From Joostella atrarenae (GTDB lineage Bacteria > Bacteroidota > Bacteroidia > Flavobacteriales > Flavobacteriaceae): a stretch of DNA of 64,000 nucleotides. A model generated the notes under the pieces. That model saw only the letters and a program-made list of their open reading frames with translations, ran no database searches and was not told the DNA's origin. The position numbers and the translations under genes were made by a program. This document shows positions 1 to 9,665 of this stretch, one piece after another. How positions within the stretch are numbered: position 1 is the stretch's first letter; each line of letters opens with the position of its first letter. Location of the stretch: assembly GCF_021764745.1 (NCBI RefSeq), contig NZ_JAETXX010000001.1:868001-932000 (forward strand), read 5' to 3'.

Positions 1-289
1 GTATAGCCGTAGATAATAGGGTGGTTAACTATATGTTAATTTTTAAAAATCAAAACTTTAACATATGATAGAAGAGAAGCACTTTTTATAAACATCATAA
101 TTTATTTTGGAGAATTATTCGGAAATTAATAATTGAAGCCAAAAAAGTAAGCATATGAAAATTCCTATAACTATTTTAAGATAATTACATGGATTTAATA
201 AGTTAAAATCTTTTATAAAGTTTAAAGAAAAAGGTTTAATTCAGTTGAAAAAATTATATTTACGCCCCAATTGTTAAATATATCACAAG

Positions 290-832
290 ATTAGAGTAGT
301 TGATACAAGTAGTATAAATGCAGAAGAAGCCTTTGAGAGTTTATTTAATGAACTTTACACAAGGTTATTTGCCTATTGTTTTGATTACGTTAAAGATCAA
401 TATGTTGCTGAGGAGATTGTAGAGGAAGCAATGCTTTTCTTATGGGAGAGGAGAGAAGATCTCGACCATATTAAAAATATAAAGGCTTATATGTATTCTG
501 TTGTTCGAAACAAATCGTATACTTTCTTAAATAAAAAACAGCAAACAGTTCATTTAGAAGATGAGATGTATGATGCTCCAGTAGAAATTGATTCTGAGAT
601 TATAGAAGAAGAAGTTTATGCTGTGTTGATTGAAGCTTTAGAAATTCTTCCCGAAAAATGTAGAAAAGTATTTGAACTATCCTGTATAGAAGGGTTAAAG
701 TATAAAGATATTGCAGAAGATATGGGGATCTCAGTAAATACAGTTAAATCGCAGCGTGCTAGAGCAATTGAGCTTCTTAAAAAAAATCTTGATAATCATC
801 CATTATTGCTTTTATTTCTTGCTTCATTATAA
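290..832 (+). CDS. ECF-family RNA polymerase sigma factor (start codon unclear)
   Basis: This is an alternative sigma factor, probably directing transcription of the downstream susC operon. Region 2 is visible as AFESLFNELYTRLFAYC followed by a helix ending EEIVEEAMLFLW. Region 4 is the helix-turn-helix LKYKDIAEDMGISVNTVKSQ near the end. The first in-frame ATG is at 431, which would remove most of region 2.1/2.2. The frame is open from 278 but contains no ATG, GTG or TTG before 431. I chose the ATT at 290 as a placeholder start; an indel near the ATG at 318 (different frame) is equally possible. A weak promoter-like TATATTTA lies at 255-262. The gene sits directly before a FecR anti-sigma gene, the usual Bacteroidota arrangement. 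The family assignment is firm; the N terminus is not. Confidence 0.8.
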   Translation: MRVVDTSSINAEEAFESLFNELYTRLFAYCFDYVKDQYVAEEIVEEAMLFLWERREDLDHIKNIKAYMYSVVRNKSYTFLNKKQQTVHLEDEMYDAPVEIDSEIIEEEVYAVLIEALEILPEKCRKVFELSCIEGLKYKDIAEDMGISVNTVKSQRARAIELLKKNLDNHPLLLLFLASL

Positions 833-1047
833 AAGAAAATATAATTTTTTCTTTCTACAGATAAATTAAAGTTTGCTTTTAAACTTCAACTATTGAGGTG
901 TGTTTGTAGTTGTTTTGCTCTATTAAATTCACCTTAAATGTTAAAATTTTAAATTTTATTAAGTTTTCTTCCACCCATTTCTATTTCGCATTAGTCTTAC
1001 TAATATAACAAAAGTTTAAGGGTTTAATAACACCCTGATAATAAAAA

Positions 1048-2265
1048 ATGAATATCAATACAGATCCATATCATATTGCCGATTTAATTTACAAGTCTCT
1101 TATAGACTCTTTATCTCCAGAAGAAAGATTAGAGCTTGACAACTGGCTAGAAAACAAGCATAATTTAGATCTCTACACTAAAATTCTGAGTAGGGATGGT
1201 ATTAATAGTAAGAGGAAAATATATGCTTTAGTAGACAAGAGGAGTGCTTTTTTAAAATTGAAAAATAGAATTCAGGTAATAGATGCAAAGAATACTAGAA
1301 AGAAAAGATTAGTTACTTTTTATAAATATGCAGCAGTTTTTCTTCTACTTATTTCTTCAGGGTATATAATTTTCACACTAAATAATAATGGAATAGATTC
1401 TTCGGTTGAGGTAGTAGAAACAATTAAACCTGGTTTTGAAAAAGCAACTTTAGTTCTAGGTGATGGTAGTACAGTAAGCCTTGAAAAGGATGAAAATAGA
1501 ATTATAAAATCTGAAGATGGAGTAGCTCAAATCGAAAATAGAGATAACATATTAAAGTATAGTAATGACGATAAGAAAGAACTTGGAGAGGTACAGTATA
1601 ATACACTTTATGTGCCTGTTGGAGGGATTTATAAATTAGAATTGCCTGATGGTTCTAAAGTATGGGTTAACTCTGCTTCTTCGATCAAATTTCCAGAAAG
1701 TTTCTCTGTAAATAAGCGTATAGTGGAGTTAGAGGGAGAAGCTTATTTCGATATAGTAAAAGACCCTAGAAGAACTTTTGTAGTAAAAACAAACTTAACA
1801 GAAATAAGTGTGCTCGGTACTTCTTTTAATGTTAGTAATTATGATAACGACACCTTTTTTTCTACCACACTTGCAGAGGGTAAAATAAAGCTAGTCAATA
1901 CAAATGATCCTGAGAATGAAGTGATTTTAAGTCCAGGGGAAAGAGCAGTTTTAAACAACGATGGGACTCAAGATATAAAAGTAGAGAATGTAGATGTAGA
2001 TGTGTACACAGCTTGGATAAAAGGTAAATTCTATTTTGAAAGAGAAACATTAGAAGATTTGTTTAAAAAGGTAGGAAGATGGTATAACTTCAATCCTGTT
2101 TTTTTAGATGAAGGGCTTAAACAATCCTTATTTACTGGGGCGGTTTCTAAAGAAAATGATCTCGAGTATCTGCTTAAGATGATTAGTAAATCTTCAAAGA
2201 TAAAATATAAAATCACCAAAAATAAAAACCATGAAAGCTATACTGTAGAAATCTCAAAAAAATAA
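1048..2265 (+). CDS. FecR family anti-sigma factor
   Basis: This inner-membrane anti-sigma factor would hold the ECF sigma factor until signalled by the STN domain of the outer-membrane SusC downstream. The cytoplasmic N-terminal part (about residues 1-88) starts with the helical segment typical of the family. One membrane segment lies at about residues 91-110, and the periplasmic FecR domain follows (about 120-310, with motifs such as LPDGSKVWVNSASS and VLGTSFNVS). The C-terminal DUF4974-like module ends the protein at 405 residues, a normal length. It is separated from the sigma gene by 215 bases in which I see only a weak A/T hairpin near 831-855 and no convincing promoter. Its neighbours make a sigma/anti-sigma/TonB-receptor signalling chain likely. 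Confidence 0.92.
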   Translation: MNINTDPYHIADLIYKSLIDSLSPEERLELDNWLENKHNLDLYTKILSRDGINSKRKIYALVDKRSAFLKLKNRIQVIDAKNTRKKRLVTFYKYAAVFLLLISSGYIIFTLNNNGIDSSVEVVETIKPGFEKATLVLGDGSTVSLEKDENRIIKSEDGVAQIENRDNILKYSNDDKKELGEVQYNTLYVPVGGIYKLELPDGSKVWVNSASSIKFPESFSVNKRIVELEGEAYFDIVKDPRRTFVVKTNLTEISVLGTSFNVSNYDNDTFFSTTLAEGKIKLVNTNDPENEVILSPGERAVLNNDGTQDIKVENVDVDVYTAWIKGKFYFERETLEDLFKKVGRWYNFNPVFLDEGLKQSLFTGAVSKENDLEYLLKMISKSSKIKYKITKNKNHESYTVEISKK

Positions 2266-2269
2266 AAAA

Positions 2270-2301
2270 ATCTGGGAAAATGTTGACGCATCTCCCCAGA
2301 T
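2270..2301 (+). other. Intercistronic hairpin between anti-sigma and susC genes
   Basis: A 7-bp inverted repeat (ATCTGGG ... CCCAGAT) with an 18-base loop lies just after the fecR stop codon. No T-run follows, so a simple intrinsic terminator is unlikely. It could be an RNA-processing or stabilising element, or could partly separate regulator expression from the importer genes. Between it and the susC start lies 2302-2357, which would have to hold any ECF-dependent promoter. Confidence 0.4.
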
Positions 2302-2357
2302 ATGAAAAGTTGTCAATTTAACTATCCACGTCTAATTAACTACTAATACGTAAAAAT

Positions 2358-5300
2358 ATGAAAAAAAAGTATTCTGCGCATGCAGATGAGTTTCAATTTA
2401 AGAAACTTAAAAGCCAATTTATTTGGATTATGAAAAGATCCCTTATTATATTCTTTATCTTCTTTTTAAGCTCCTCATCATTTGCATTCTCTCAAAAAGT
2501 ATCTATTAGCATAGAAGAAACTACACTTGGAGAAGCATTTAAGATGATAAGCAAAGAAACAAATGTAGATTTCTTCTACAGTGACTCTGAGTTGAACGTC
2601 GACAAAGTAGTTACAGGAAATTTTAAAAACACAGAGCTTGTTGAGGTTGTAGAGTCACTTGTTGGAAATGACTTTGAAGTACAACGTGAGAGTGAAAACT
2701 TGATCCTCATTGTACCCTCCGAAAAAGAGGTTGCTGCCCAATCTATAGTAACAGGTACAGTTGTAGATGATCTTGGTGTTCCATTATTTGGAGTAACGGT
2801 CGTTATAAAAGGCTCTCGCCAAGGAGGTGTTACAGATGATAAAGGTAATTATAGAATTCTCGCTAAAGCAGGGGATGTTCTTCTTTTTACTTACATAGGT
2901 TTTGTTTCAAAAGAGGTTGAAGTAAGTGGTAAAGAGAATGAAAATATAAATATAACGATGGTTCCAGATGTTTCAGAGTTATCTGAAGTTGTTGTAACAG
3001 GTATCGTGGAGCGTAAGAAAGAAAGTTATACGGGAGCTGTAAATACAATCTCTGGAGAAGAATTGAAAAATATAGGGAATCAAAACATTATTCAGAGTAT
3101 AAAATCCCTTGATCCTTCTTTTATAGTATTAGATAACAACCAATTTGGTTCTAATCCAAACGTGTTGCCAAACATAGAAGTTAGAGGGAAAACTAGTGTT
3201 TCTACAAGTGCTATTAGAGATGAGTTCGATGGAGATCCAAATCAGCCTATTTTTATCTTAGATGGTTTTGAAACAGATCTACGTACCATTGTAGATCTTG
3301 ATATGAATAGAGTTAAAAGTATTACAATTCTTAAAGATGCAACTTCTACGGCATTATATGGTGCGAAGGCTGCTAATGGTGTTGTTGTGGTAGAAACTAT
3401 AAAACCTAAAGTTGGGGAGCTTCAAGTATCTTATACTGGAGATTTTAGATTTGAATTTCCAGACCTTAGTGATTATAACTTAATGAATGCTGAACAGAAA
3501 TTAGAATTTGAAAGACTTTCTGGGAGATGGACAGATAGAGGTGAAGATCCTGTTAAGCAAGTTTCTTTGGACGCTATTTACAATGAAAAATTGGCAGAAG
3601 TAAGAAGAGGAGTAGACACGTACTGGTTAGATAAGCCTTTGCAAACTGGATTTTCTCAGAAGCATGGTGTTTATGCTAGTGGAGGTAGTGATGCTTTATA
3701 TTTTGGAGCAGGAGTTAACTACCAAAACACTGAAGGAGTAATGATAGGTTCTGATAGAAAAACATGGGGAGCTAACGTTGATATTAATTATAGAAAAGGA
3801 AAATTAAATATCTCTAATAGATTTTATTTAAACGGTTCTGATGCTAATGAATCTCCTTATGGTTCATTTCAAAAATTTGCACAGGCAAACCCATATTATA
3901 GACCAACTAATGAATTTGGTAAAATAGGGAAATATTTAGACAGGGTTGATGTTTCTGGAGTTGATTCCTACAATGTTACAAATCCACTTTACAGTTCTAC
4001 ACTTAATAATATGGATAATACTGTAGGATTTGATATTAGAAATAGTTTGCAAGCTATTTATAGATTCGATAATTCTTTCCGTATTACTGCAGGACTTCAG
4101 TTAAAGAAAGGATCTTCAACTAATGAAATTTTTATTTCTCCTGAAGAATCTCAATTTGATGATGTAGATGTTTTTCAAAGAGGAGAGTATACAAATTCAG
4201 AAGTAGAAGACTATAGTTATTATGGTAATATAATGTTGGTTTATTCTAAGATATTAGCAGAAAAACATGCTATTAATGCCAATGTTAGAGCAGATATCGA
4301 AGAAACAAATAAAGATAGATACATAACAACAGCGGTTGGTTTTCCTGTAGGTACAAATGGGAGTCCTAGTTTTGCCTTCGGTTATGAGCCTAATGCAGCA
4401 CCAAGTTATAGAAGTAATGTATACCGAAGAAATAATATTCTAGGGTCGGTTAACTATACATATGATAACACATATTTATTTGATGCTACATTTAGAATGG
4501 ATGGTTCTACAGCATTTGGTTCTAATGAAAAATATTCACCTTTCTGGTCTGTAGGTTTAGGATGGAATTTACATAATGAGTTCAATTTTGATCCTAAAGT
4601 TGTAGGGCTTTTAAAACTTAGAGGGAATGTTGGTTTAACAGGAAATCAAAATTTTGGGAGTGTAGCAACAACTTCTATTTATGGGTATACAGATTCTGTA
4701 AATATTTATGGCCCTGGAATTGATTTAGAGCAGTTAGCAAATGAGGATTTGGAATGGCAAAATACATTGCAGACTAACATTGGGGTAGACTTTAAACTTT
4801 TTAATGATAGATTAAGCGGATCAATGGAATTTTATTTAAAGAATACAGATCCTTTAATTGTTACTATAGACTTGCCTTCTTCTACTGGTTTATCTGGATA
4901 TCCTTTAAACGCTGGATATTTAAATATTAAAGGTACAGAGGCAATTATAAAGTATTCTCCAATTTATAATATGCAGAAAAAAACTGTTTGGACATTGGGA
5001 GTTACTGCAAGTGCATACAAAAGTACTTATGGAGGGTTTGATAATAAGTTAGCAAGCTTAAACGAAGGTGCTCAAGAGAGTCGGTCTTTATTAAGATATA
5101 AAGACGGTTATAGTCCAGATGATATTTGGGCTGTGCCATCTCTAGGAATAGACCCTGCAACTGGTAAAGAAGTGTTCTTAAAAGCAAACGGGCAAACTAC
5201 TTTTGAGTATGATTATGACGACACTGCTGTGGTTGGAAATTTACGTCCTAAAGTAGAAGGAGTAATAAGTAGTAATCTTAGCTTAAAAGGATTTCTTTTT

Positions 5301-5708
5301 GGAATGAATATCCGTTACAGATTTGGTGGTGATGTATTTAATAATGCAATGTACGAGAAGGTTGAGAACATTAGTCGCTCGGAAATTGTAAATAATCAAG
5401 ATATAAGAGCCTTAGAAGACCGTTGGTTAGAGCCAGGAGATATAGCTAAGTACAAAGGGATTTCTTTAACTGAATCTACTCCGATCTCGTCAAGATTTGT
5501 ACAAGATCTTAATGAGTTAATCGGGGAGTCTTTCAGCTTAGGTTACAGAACTACAGACCAAGCATGGGTAACTAATCTCGGACTGCAAAGTGTTAGGTTT
5601 AACCTTTATATGAACGATATTTTTAGAATTTCTTCTGTAGACGTAGAAAGAGGGATTCAATATCCATTTGCTAGATCTGTCTCATTCAGTCTCAATGTGG
5701 CATTCTAA
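2358..5708 (+). CDS. SusC/RagA-type TonB-dependent receptor with STN signalling domain
   Basis: This is the outer-membrane barrel of a SusCD importer and, through its STN domain, the signal source for the FecR/ECF pair upstream. The 1116 residues comprise a long N-terminal leader with a hydrophobic signal segment (about 26-46), an STN domain (about 48-105), a carboxypeptidase-regulatory-like domain (about 130-210), a plug (about 215-345, with ILKDATSTALYGAKAANGV) and the barrel ending in an aromatic residue (VAF). The start at 2358 keeps a long cytoplasmic leader; a Met at residue 25 is an alternative. I found no cysteine in the protein. The substrate cannot be read from the sequence. Related loci with DUF4843 and PKD-like lipoproteins are often thought to take up peptides rather than glycans, which is family inference. 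Confidence 0.95.
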   Translation: MKKKYSAHADEFQFKKLKSQFIWIMKRSLIIFFIFFLSSSSFAFSQKVSISIEETTLGEAFKMISKETNVDFFYSDSELNVDKVVTGNFKNTELVEVVESLVGNDFEVQRESENLILIVPSEKEVAAQSIVTGTVVDDLGVPLFGVTVVIKGSRQGGVTDDKGNYRILAKAGDVLLFTYIGFVSKEVEVSGKENENINITMVPDVSELSEVVVTGIVERKKESYTGAVNTISGEELKNIGNQNIIQSIKSLDPSFIVLDNNQFGSNPNVLPNIEVRGKTSVSTSAIRDEFDGDPNQPIFILDGFETDLRTIVDLDMNRVKSITILKDATSTALYGAKAANGVVVVETIKPKVGELQVSYTGDFRFEFPDLSDYNLMNAEQKLEFERLSGRWTDRGEDPVKQVSLDAIYNEKLAEVRRGVDTYWLDKPLQTGFSQKHGVYASGGSDALYFGAGVNYQNTEGVMIGSDRKTWGANVDINYRKGKLNISNRFYLNGSDANESPYGSFQKFAQANPYYRPTNEFGKIGKYLDRVDVSGVDSYNVTNPLYSSTLNNMDNTVGFDIRNSLQAIYRFDNSFRITAGLQLKKGSSTNEIFISPEESQFDDVDVFQRGEYTNSEVEDYSYYGNIMLVYSKILAEKHAINANVRADIEETNKDRYITTAVGFPVGTNGSPSFAFGYEPNAAPSYRSNVYRRNNILGSVNYTYDNTYLFDATFRMDGSTAFGSNEKYSPFWSVGLGWNLHNEFNFDPKVVGLLKLRGNVGLTGNQNFGSVATTSIYGYTDSVNIYGPGIDLEQLANEDLEWQNTLQTNIGVDFKLFNDRLSGSMEFYLKNTDPLIVTIDLPSSTGLSGYPLNAGYLNIKGTEAIIKYSPIYNMQKKTVWTLGVTASAYKSTYGGFDNKLASLNEGAQESRSLLRYKDGYSPDDIWAVPSLGIDPATGKEVFLKANGQTTFEYDYDDTAVVGNLRPKVEGVISSNLSLKGFLFGMNIRYRFGGDVFNNAMYEKVENISRSEIVNNQDIRALEDRWLEPGDIAKYKGISLTESTPISSRFVQDLNELIGESFSLGYRTTDQAWVTNLGLQSVRFNLYMNDIFRISSVDVERGIQYPFARSVSFSLNVAF

Positions 5709-5819
5709 ATTTCTAGAAATTTAAGTCATGAAAACCCTTAAATGGGTTAGCGTTAAATTAATTTTTCAGAAAAGGAAACCGTCAATAATATGCGAGCCTT
5801 TCAAATTAAAAATGATCAA

Positions 5820-7247
5820 ATGAAAAAATATTTTACAAACACAATTTTATTTCTATTAGGAATCTTATCCTTTTCCTGTAGTGATTATTTAGATGTTCAA
5901 CCAGAAGATAAATATTTAGAGTCACAAGTTTATAGTTCAGAAGATGGTGTTAATAATATCCTCAATGGTGTTTATTTAAATCTTGCTGAAAACAATTTGT
6001 ACGGAAGTCAATTAACATTAAGTACAGTAGAAGTTTTGGGGCAGCGATATAATCTGTCTAATTCTAGCCATACTTGGTATAATGAGGGGCATTATTTATA
6101 CGAAGAAACTAGTGCAAAATCAAATTTTGAAGGAATTTGGTCAAGTGCATACGAAGCAATTTTAAACTTAAACTCTTTAATTGAAGGCTTAGAAAAGTAC
6201 TCTACTTTAACAGAAGATAAAGAAAGTATCGTAAAAGGAGAGGCTATAGCTTTAAGAGCAATGCTTCATTTTGATTTGTTACGTCTTTTTGGTCCAATTT
6301 ATAGTGTTAATTCTGAGGCTTTAAGTATTCCTTATTACGATCAAGCAAAAGCAGAATCTAATCCAGCACTACCAGCTAGTGAAGTTATACAGAATATCTT
6401 GAACGACTTAATGGTCGCAGAAGGTCTGTTGGCAGAAGATCCAATTATAGAAAACGGTGTTGTTGAAGATATCAACTATCCTTTCTATTCTTTGAGAAAT
6501 TTACGTCTTAATTATTATGGAGTGAAAGCACTTCAGGGAAGAGTAAATCTATATGCAGGAAATAATCAAGAAGCATTAGCAGCTAGTAAGTCAGTTATAG
6601 AAGCTACAAGTAGTATTCTCCCTTGGACACAGCCTACAGATGTAATTTCTGGGGAGAATAAAGACAAGGTGTTTTCAAAAGAAATAATATTCGCCGTTCA
6701 AAACTTATCGCTATACGGAAGACAAACAAACCTATTTGCTAGTAGCCTTACTGATAGTAAAATTTTAGCTCCAAATACAAAGCGTTTAGAACAAGTGTAC
6801 GAATCTAATGAGAATGATTATCGATATAATCCTAGCTGGATGGTGCCTTTAGATGGTTCTAAAAGCTACCGTACTTTCTTTAAATATGCAGATGTGCCAG
6901 ATAAAGAACAGTCTTTTAGGTTTATGCAGCCTTTAATAAGAAAAACAGAAATGTATTATATAGCAGCAGAGGCAACTACAGACAATACAATGGCTTTAGA
7001 ATACTTAAATACAGTTCGCTATAACCGAGGATTGTCAGATCTAGAAGAAGGAGTAGATATTGAAGCTGAAATTCAAAAGGAATATATGAAAGAGTTTTAC
7101 GGAGAAGGACAACTATTCTTTTACTATAAAAGAAAAAACATAGATGCCATTCCAGATGGAAACTCAACATCATCTTCTAGAACAATAAGTATGGGAGAAG
7201 AAAATTATGTAATTCCTATTCCGGATTCTGAAACAAAATTCCAATAA
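5820..7247 (+). CDS. SusD/RagB-type nutrient-binding lipoprotein
   Basis: This surface lipoprotein acts as the lid of the adjacent SusC barrel. An ATG also exists at 5790, but the Met at 5820 gives a proper lipoprotein signal peptide with lipobox LSFSC soon after the start. The mature N terminus SDYLDVQPEDKYLES is typical of SusD proteins, and TPR-like helices follow (for example GEAIALRAMLHFDLLRLFG). The C-terminal part has the usual pattern of a conserved LNTVRYNRGL helix and an IPIPDSE-type end. At about 475 residues it is of normal length. Apart from the lipobox Cys I saw no cysteine. It follows susC by about 110 bases in the same operon. Confidence 0.95.
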   Translation: MKKYFTNTILFLLGILSFSCSDYLDVQPEDKYLESQVYSSEDGVNNILNGVYLNLAENNLYGSQLTLSTVEVLGQRYNLSNSSHTWYNEGHYLYEETSAKSNFEGIWSSAYEAILNLNSLIEGLEKYSTLTEDKESIVKGEAIALRAMLHFDLLRLFGPIYSVNSEALSIPYYDQAKAESNPALPASEVIQNILNDLMVAEGLLAEDPIIENGVVEDINYPFYSLRNLRLNYYGVKALQGRVNLYAGNNQEALAASKSVIEATSSILPWTQPTDVISGENKDKVFSKEIIFAVQNLSLYGRQTNLFASSLTDSKILAPNTKRLEQVYESNENDYRYNPSWMVPLDGSKSYRTFFKYADVPDKEQSFRFMQPLIRKTEMYYIAAEATTDNTMALEYLNTVRYNRGLSDLEEGVDIEAEIQKEYMKEFYGEGQLFFYYKRKNIDAIPDGNSTSSSRTISMGEENYVIPIPDSETKFQ

Positions 7248-7263
7248 TAAAAAGTATAATAAG

Positions 7264-8028
7264 ATGAATAAAAATATAGCGTATATAATAATGGGTCTTA
7301 TTTTGAGTTCCTTCATTGCTTGTGAAAAGGATGAGATAGATACATTTAGTGGGAAAGACAGTATTTACTTTACATGGCCCGTAGAAGGAACTTCTTTTAA
7401 CAATGCAACAGTTTATCCTGATAGTACTGGAGTTTCATTTGCATTCATACCTCCTACAAAAAATGATACAATTATAAAATTACCAGTATCTGTTCAAGGA
7501 ATGCTTTCTGATGTTGATAGAAAAGTGAGCTTAAAAGTGTCAGAAGAATCTACTGCGGTAAAAGGAGTGCATTTTGATTATCCAGAGCGTATAGTTTTTA
7601 GAGCGAATGTGCCAACAGATTCTATTCCTGTTACATTGTATAGAACTCCTGAAATGAAGCAAGAAAGCTTCCAGATGATTTTACAGTTGGTAGAGAATGA
7701 AGATTTCTCTACGGAAATGGCATATATGGAAAATGAGTCTACAGGTGAAATTTTAAACTATACAAAGTTTCAATTAAGTATCAGTGATATTATTGAAACA
7801 CCTCAATATTGGTTTGAGCCATATTTAGGAGACTTTACAGCTAAGAAACTCTTCTTAATGAGTGATGTGTTGGGAATCCCAACAGATACATTTAATAATC
7901 CAGTGTCAATTTCAGATATGCAGTTCTACGGCCAATTTATGGCTCGTTATTTAGATGAAAAGGCTGCAGCAGGAGAAACCGTATATGAAGATGATGGAAC
8001 TGAAATGGAAATGGGGCGTCTTATATAG
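7264..8028 (+). CDS. DUF4843 domain lipoprotein
   Basis: This lipoprotein of 254 residues has a signal peptide ending SSFIAC and then a DUF4843-type sequence (DSIYFTWPVEG near the mature start, followed by beta-rich sequence). DUF4843 proteins are repeatedly encoded directly after susD in Bacteroidota and probably act as accessory surface proteins of the SusCD complex. The exact role is unknown. It begins 16 bases after the susD stop and ends 5 bases before the next lipoprotein gene, so it is cotranscribed. Only the lipobox cysteine is present. Confidence 0.85.
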   Translation: MNKNIAYIIMGLILSSFIACEKDEIDTFSGKDSIYFTWPVEGTSFNNATVYPDSTGVSFAFIPPTKNDTIIKLPVSVQGMLSDVDRKVSLKVSEESTAVKGVHFDYPERIVFRANVPTDSIPVTLYRTPEMKQESFQMILQLVENEDFSTEMAYMENESTGEILNYTKFQLSISDIIETPQYWFEPYLGDFTAKKLFLMSDVLGIPTDTFNNPVSISDMQFYGQFMARYLDEKAAAGETVYEDDGTEMEMGRLI

Positions 8029-8033
8029 TATTA

Positions 8034-9524
8034 ATGATAAAAAAAATAAACATGTTTCGATATATAAAATATAGTTCTTTATGTTCACTTATCGCTTTGG
8101 CCTTGTTGTTTTCTTGTTCCAAAGACTTAGGTAATTATGATTATAAGGATATTAATGAAATACAAATAACAGGACTGGACTCCACTTATGTAAGCTTATT
8201 TGGAGAGCCTATAAAAATTATTCCAGAATTAGATTTTTCGCAGGATAGTGAAGGAGCTGATAGTAACTATACCTACGAGTGGTTCGCAATTAATCAAGAC
8301 CTATCTACACTTAATACAGATAAACGAACGGATATAGTAAATACGAGAAACCTAGATTTGGAATCTTTATTGTTACCTCCAGGTAATTACGATATTAACT
8401 ATAATGTTACAGACACTAACACAGGTGTGCAGTGGCACAAAACTTTCACCTTAATCGTGGAGAGCAGTATTCAGAAGGGATTAATGGTACTAAACGATGT
8501 ACAAGGAAAAGCGCGTTTAGATATGATTTCTTTAGTTAATGAGGAGTATAACCCAATTTATGATGTATTAGATTACACCGGATCTTCTCTAAGATTAGAA
8601 GGTGCTCCTATAAATGTAGCTTGCTATGCTTATGATTATCAGTTTTATGGTGTTTATGTTAATACTACTGGTAATGGTACTACGAAAATTCATCCTGAGT
8701 CTTTTGATTGGGATAATACCTACAGATTATCTTTTGAAATGCTAACTAATGTGCCCACAGATTACGGAGCAGATTTTATAGAACCAGTAGAAGGATTACA
8801 AAGCTTTATGTATAAAGACGGAGATGTATTTTACTATTATAGAACTCGTTCTATAAGATATGGGGTTCCAATAAATTTTATAGAAGCTGATAACGCTAAA
8901 TTTAATGCAGCGCCATTTATAGGATATGGAGATGTTACCGTGTTATATGACGTTGATAAAAAACGATTTGTAAGATTTACTGAAGGTGGATCGGTTAGTT
9001 TTGAAATGCCTACAGGAGATCTATTCGACTATAATACGGGTAAAGATTTAATCTATATGGCGAAGAGCTCATATAACGGAGGGGAAGTATTTGCTATTTT
9101 AAAAGATCCAGCTGATGCTAAGTTTTATTTAGCAAGAATAAGATCTCGAAGAAATATTAGACAACAATATTACGGAGAAATTCCAGATGAGGTTGCTTTA
9201 CAAATGGATCAAGCAGATCAATTTGCAATTAGTCCAGACTTTGGGTACATTTTTTACAATGTAGGAGGAAAAGTTTATGAGTATGATTTTAATTCTCAAA
9301 AATCTAAATTAATGATAGATAAAGGGGCTGGAAATATTACAGTGTTGCAATTCGAAAGATATGCTCCTTATTCTAAAGATTTAATAGTAGGAAGTTATGA
9401 TAGCGGAACTACAGAGGGAACTATAGAAGTATATAAGGTTCCAGCTGTTAATGGAGATTTAGAGCTATCACAATCTTACAGTGGTTTCGGAAAAGTTGTA
9501 AGTGTTGCTTATAAAACAGAATAG
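8034..9524 (+). CDS. PKD-like family surface lipoprotein
   Basis: This protein of 496 residues has a lipoprotein signal peptide (lipobox LLFSC at about residues 24-28). The N-terminal PKD-like beta-sandwich region runs to about residue 145 (YTYEWFAINQDLST and LLPPGNYDINYNVTD are characteristic). A long C-terminal beta-rich region of about 340 residues follows and may be a propeller-like substrate-binding domain. Proteins of this type follow DUF4843 genes in SusCD loci and are thought to be accessory binding proteins. The start at 8034 is 5 bases after the upstream stop; a second ATG at 8052 would also leave a full signal peptide. No enzymatic motif was seen. Confidence 0.8.
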   Translation: MIKKINMFRYIKYSSLCSLIALALLFSCSKDLGNYDYKDINEIQITGLDSTYVSLFGEPIKIIPELDFSQDSEGADSNYTYEWFAINQDLSTLNTDKRTDIVNTRNLDLESLLLPPGNYDINYNVTDTNTGVQWHKTFTLIVESSIQKGLMVLNDVQGKARLDMISLVNEEYNPIYDVLDYTGSSLRLEGAPINVACYAYDYQFYGVYVNTTGNGTTKIHPESFDWDNTYRLSFEMLTNVPTDYGADFIEPVEGLQSFMYKDGDVFYYYRTRSIRYGVPINFIEADNAKFNAAPFIGYGDVTVLYDVDKKRFVRFTEGGSVSFEMPTGDLFDYNTGKDLIYMAKSSYNGGEVFAILKDPADAKFYLARIRSRRNIRQQYYGEIPDEVALQMDQADQFAISPDFGYIFYNVGGKVYEYDFNSQKSKLMIDKGAGNITVLQFERYAPYSKDLIVGSYDSGTTEGTIEVYKVPAVNGDLELSQSYSGFGKVVSVAYKTE

Positions 9525-9616
9525 GAACTGTTTTAGAACTATCTCAAAATTTTACTTGAAATTCAATATAGCTTATAAGCGCTCATTTGGATTTATTTGA
9601 TTAGCTAAATGCAATT

Positions 9617-9650
9617 CTGGGAATTGATTTTACAATTCCCAGGTGCTTTT
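9617..9650 (+). terminator. Strong intercistronic hairpin with short T-run
   Basis: A perfect 10-bp stem (CTGGGAATTG / CAATTCCCAG, 9617-9626 and 9633-9642) with a 6-base loop is followed by GTGCTTTT. It lies after the four importer genes and 16 bases before the likely ATG of the protease gene. It could be a partial terminator or a processing site setting lower expression of the protease-TlpA-DsbD part. Its presence argues that the open frame starting at 9609 is not coding before 9666. Confidence 0.6.
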
Positions 9651-9665
9651 AATTATAAAAATTCT

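Noticed and set aside
9609-9665. N-terminal extension of the aspartic protease from the ATG at 9609
   Set aside because: This stretch is occupied by a perfect hairpin and would put 19 unrelated residues before a normal signal peptide that starts at 9666.
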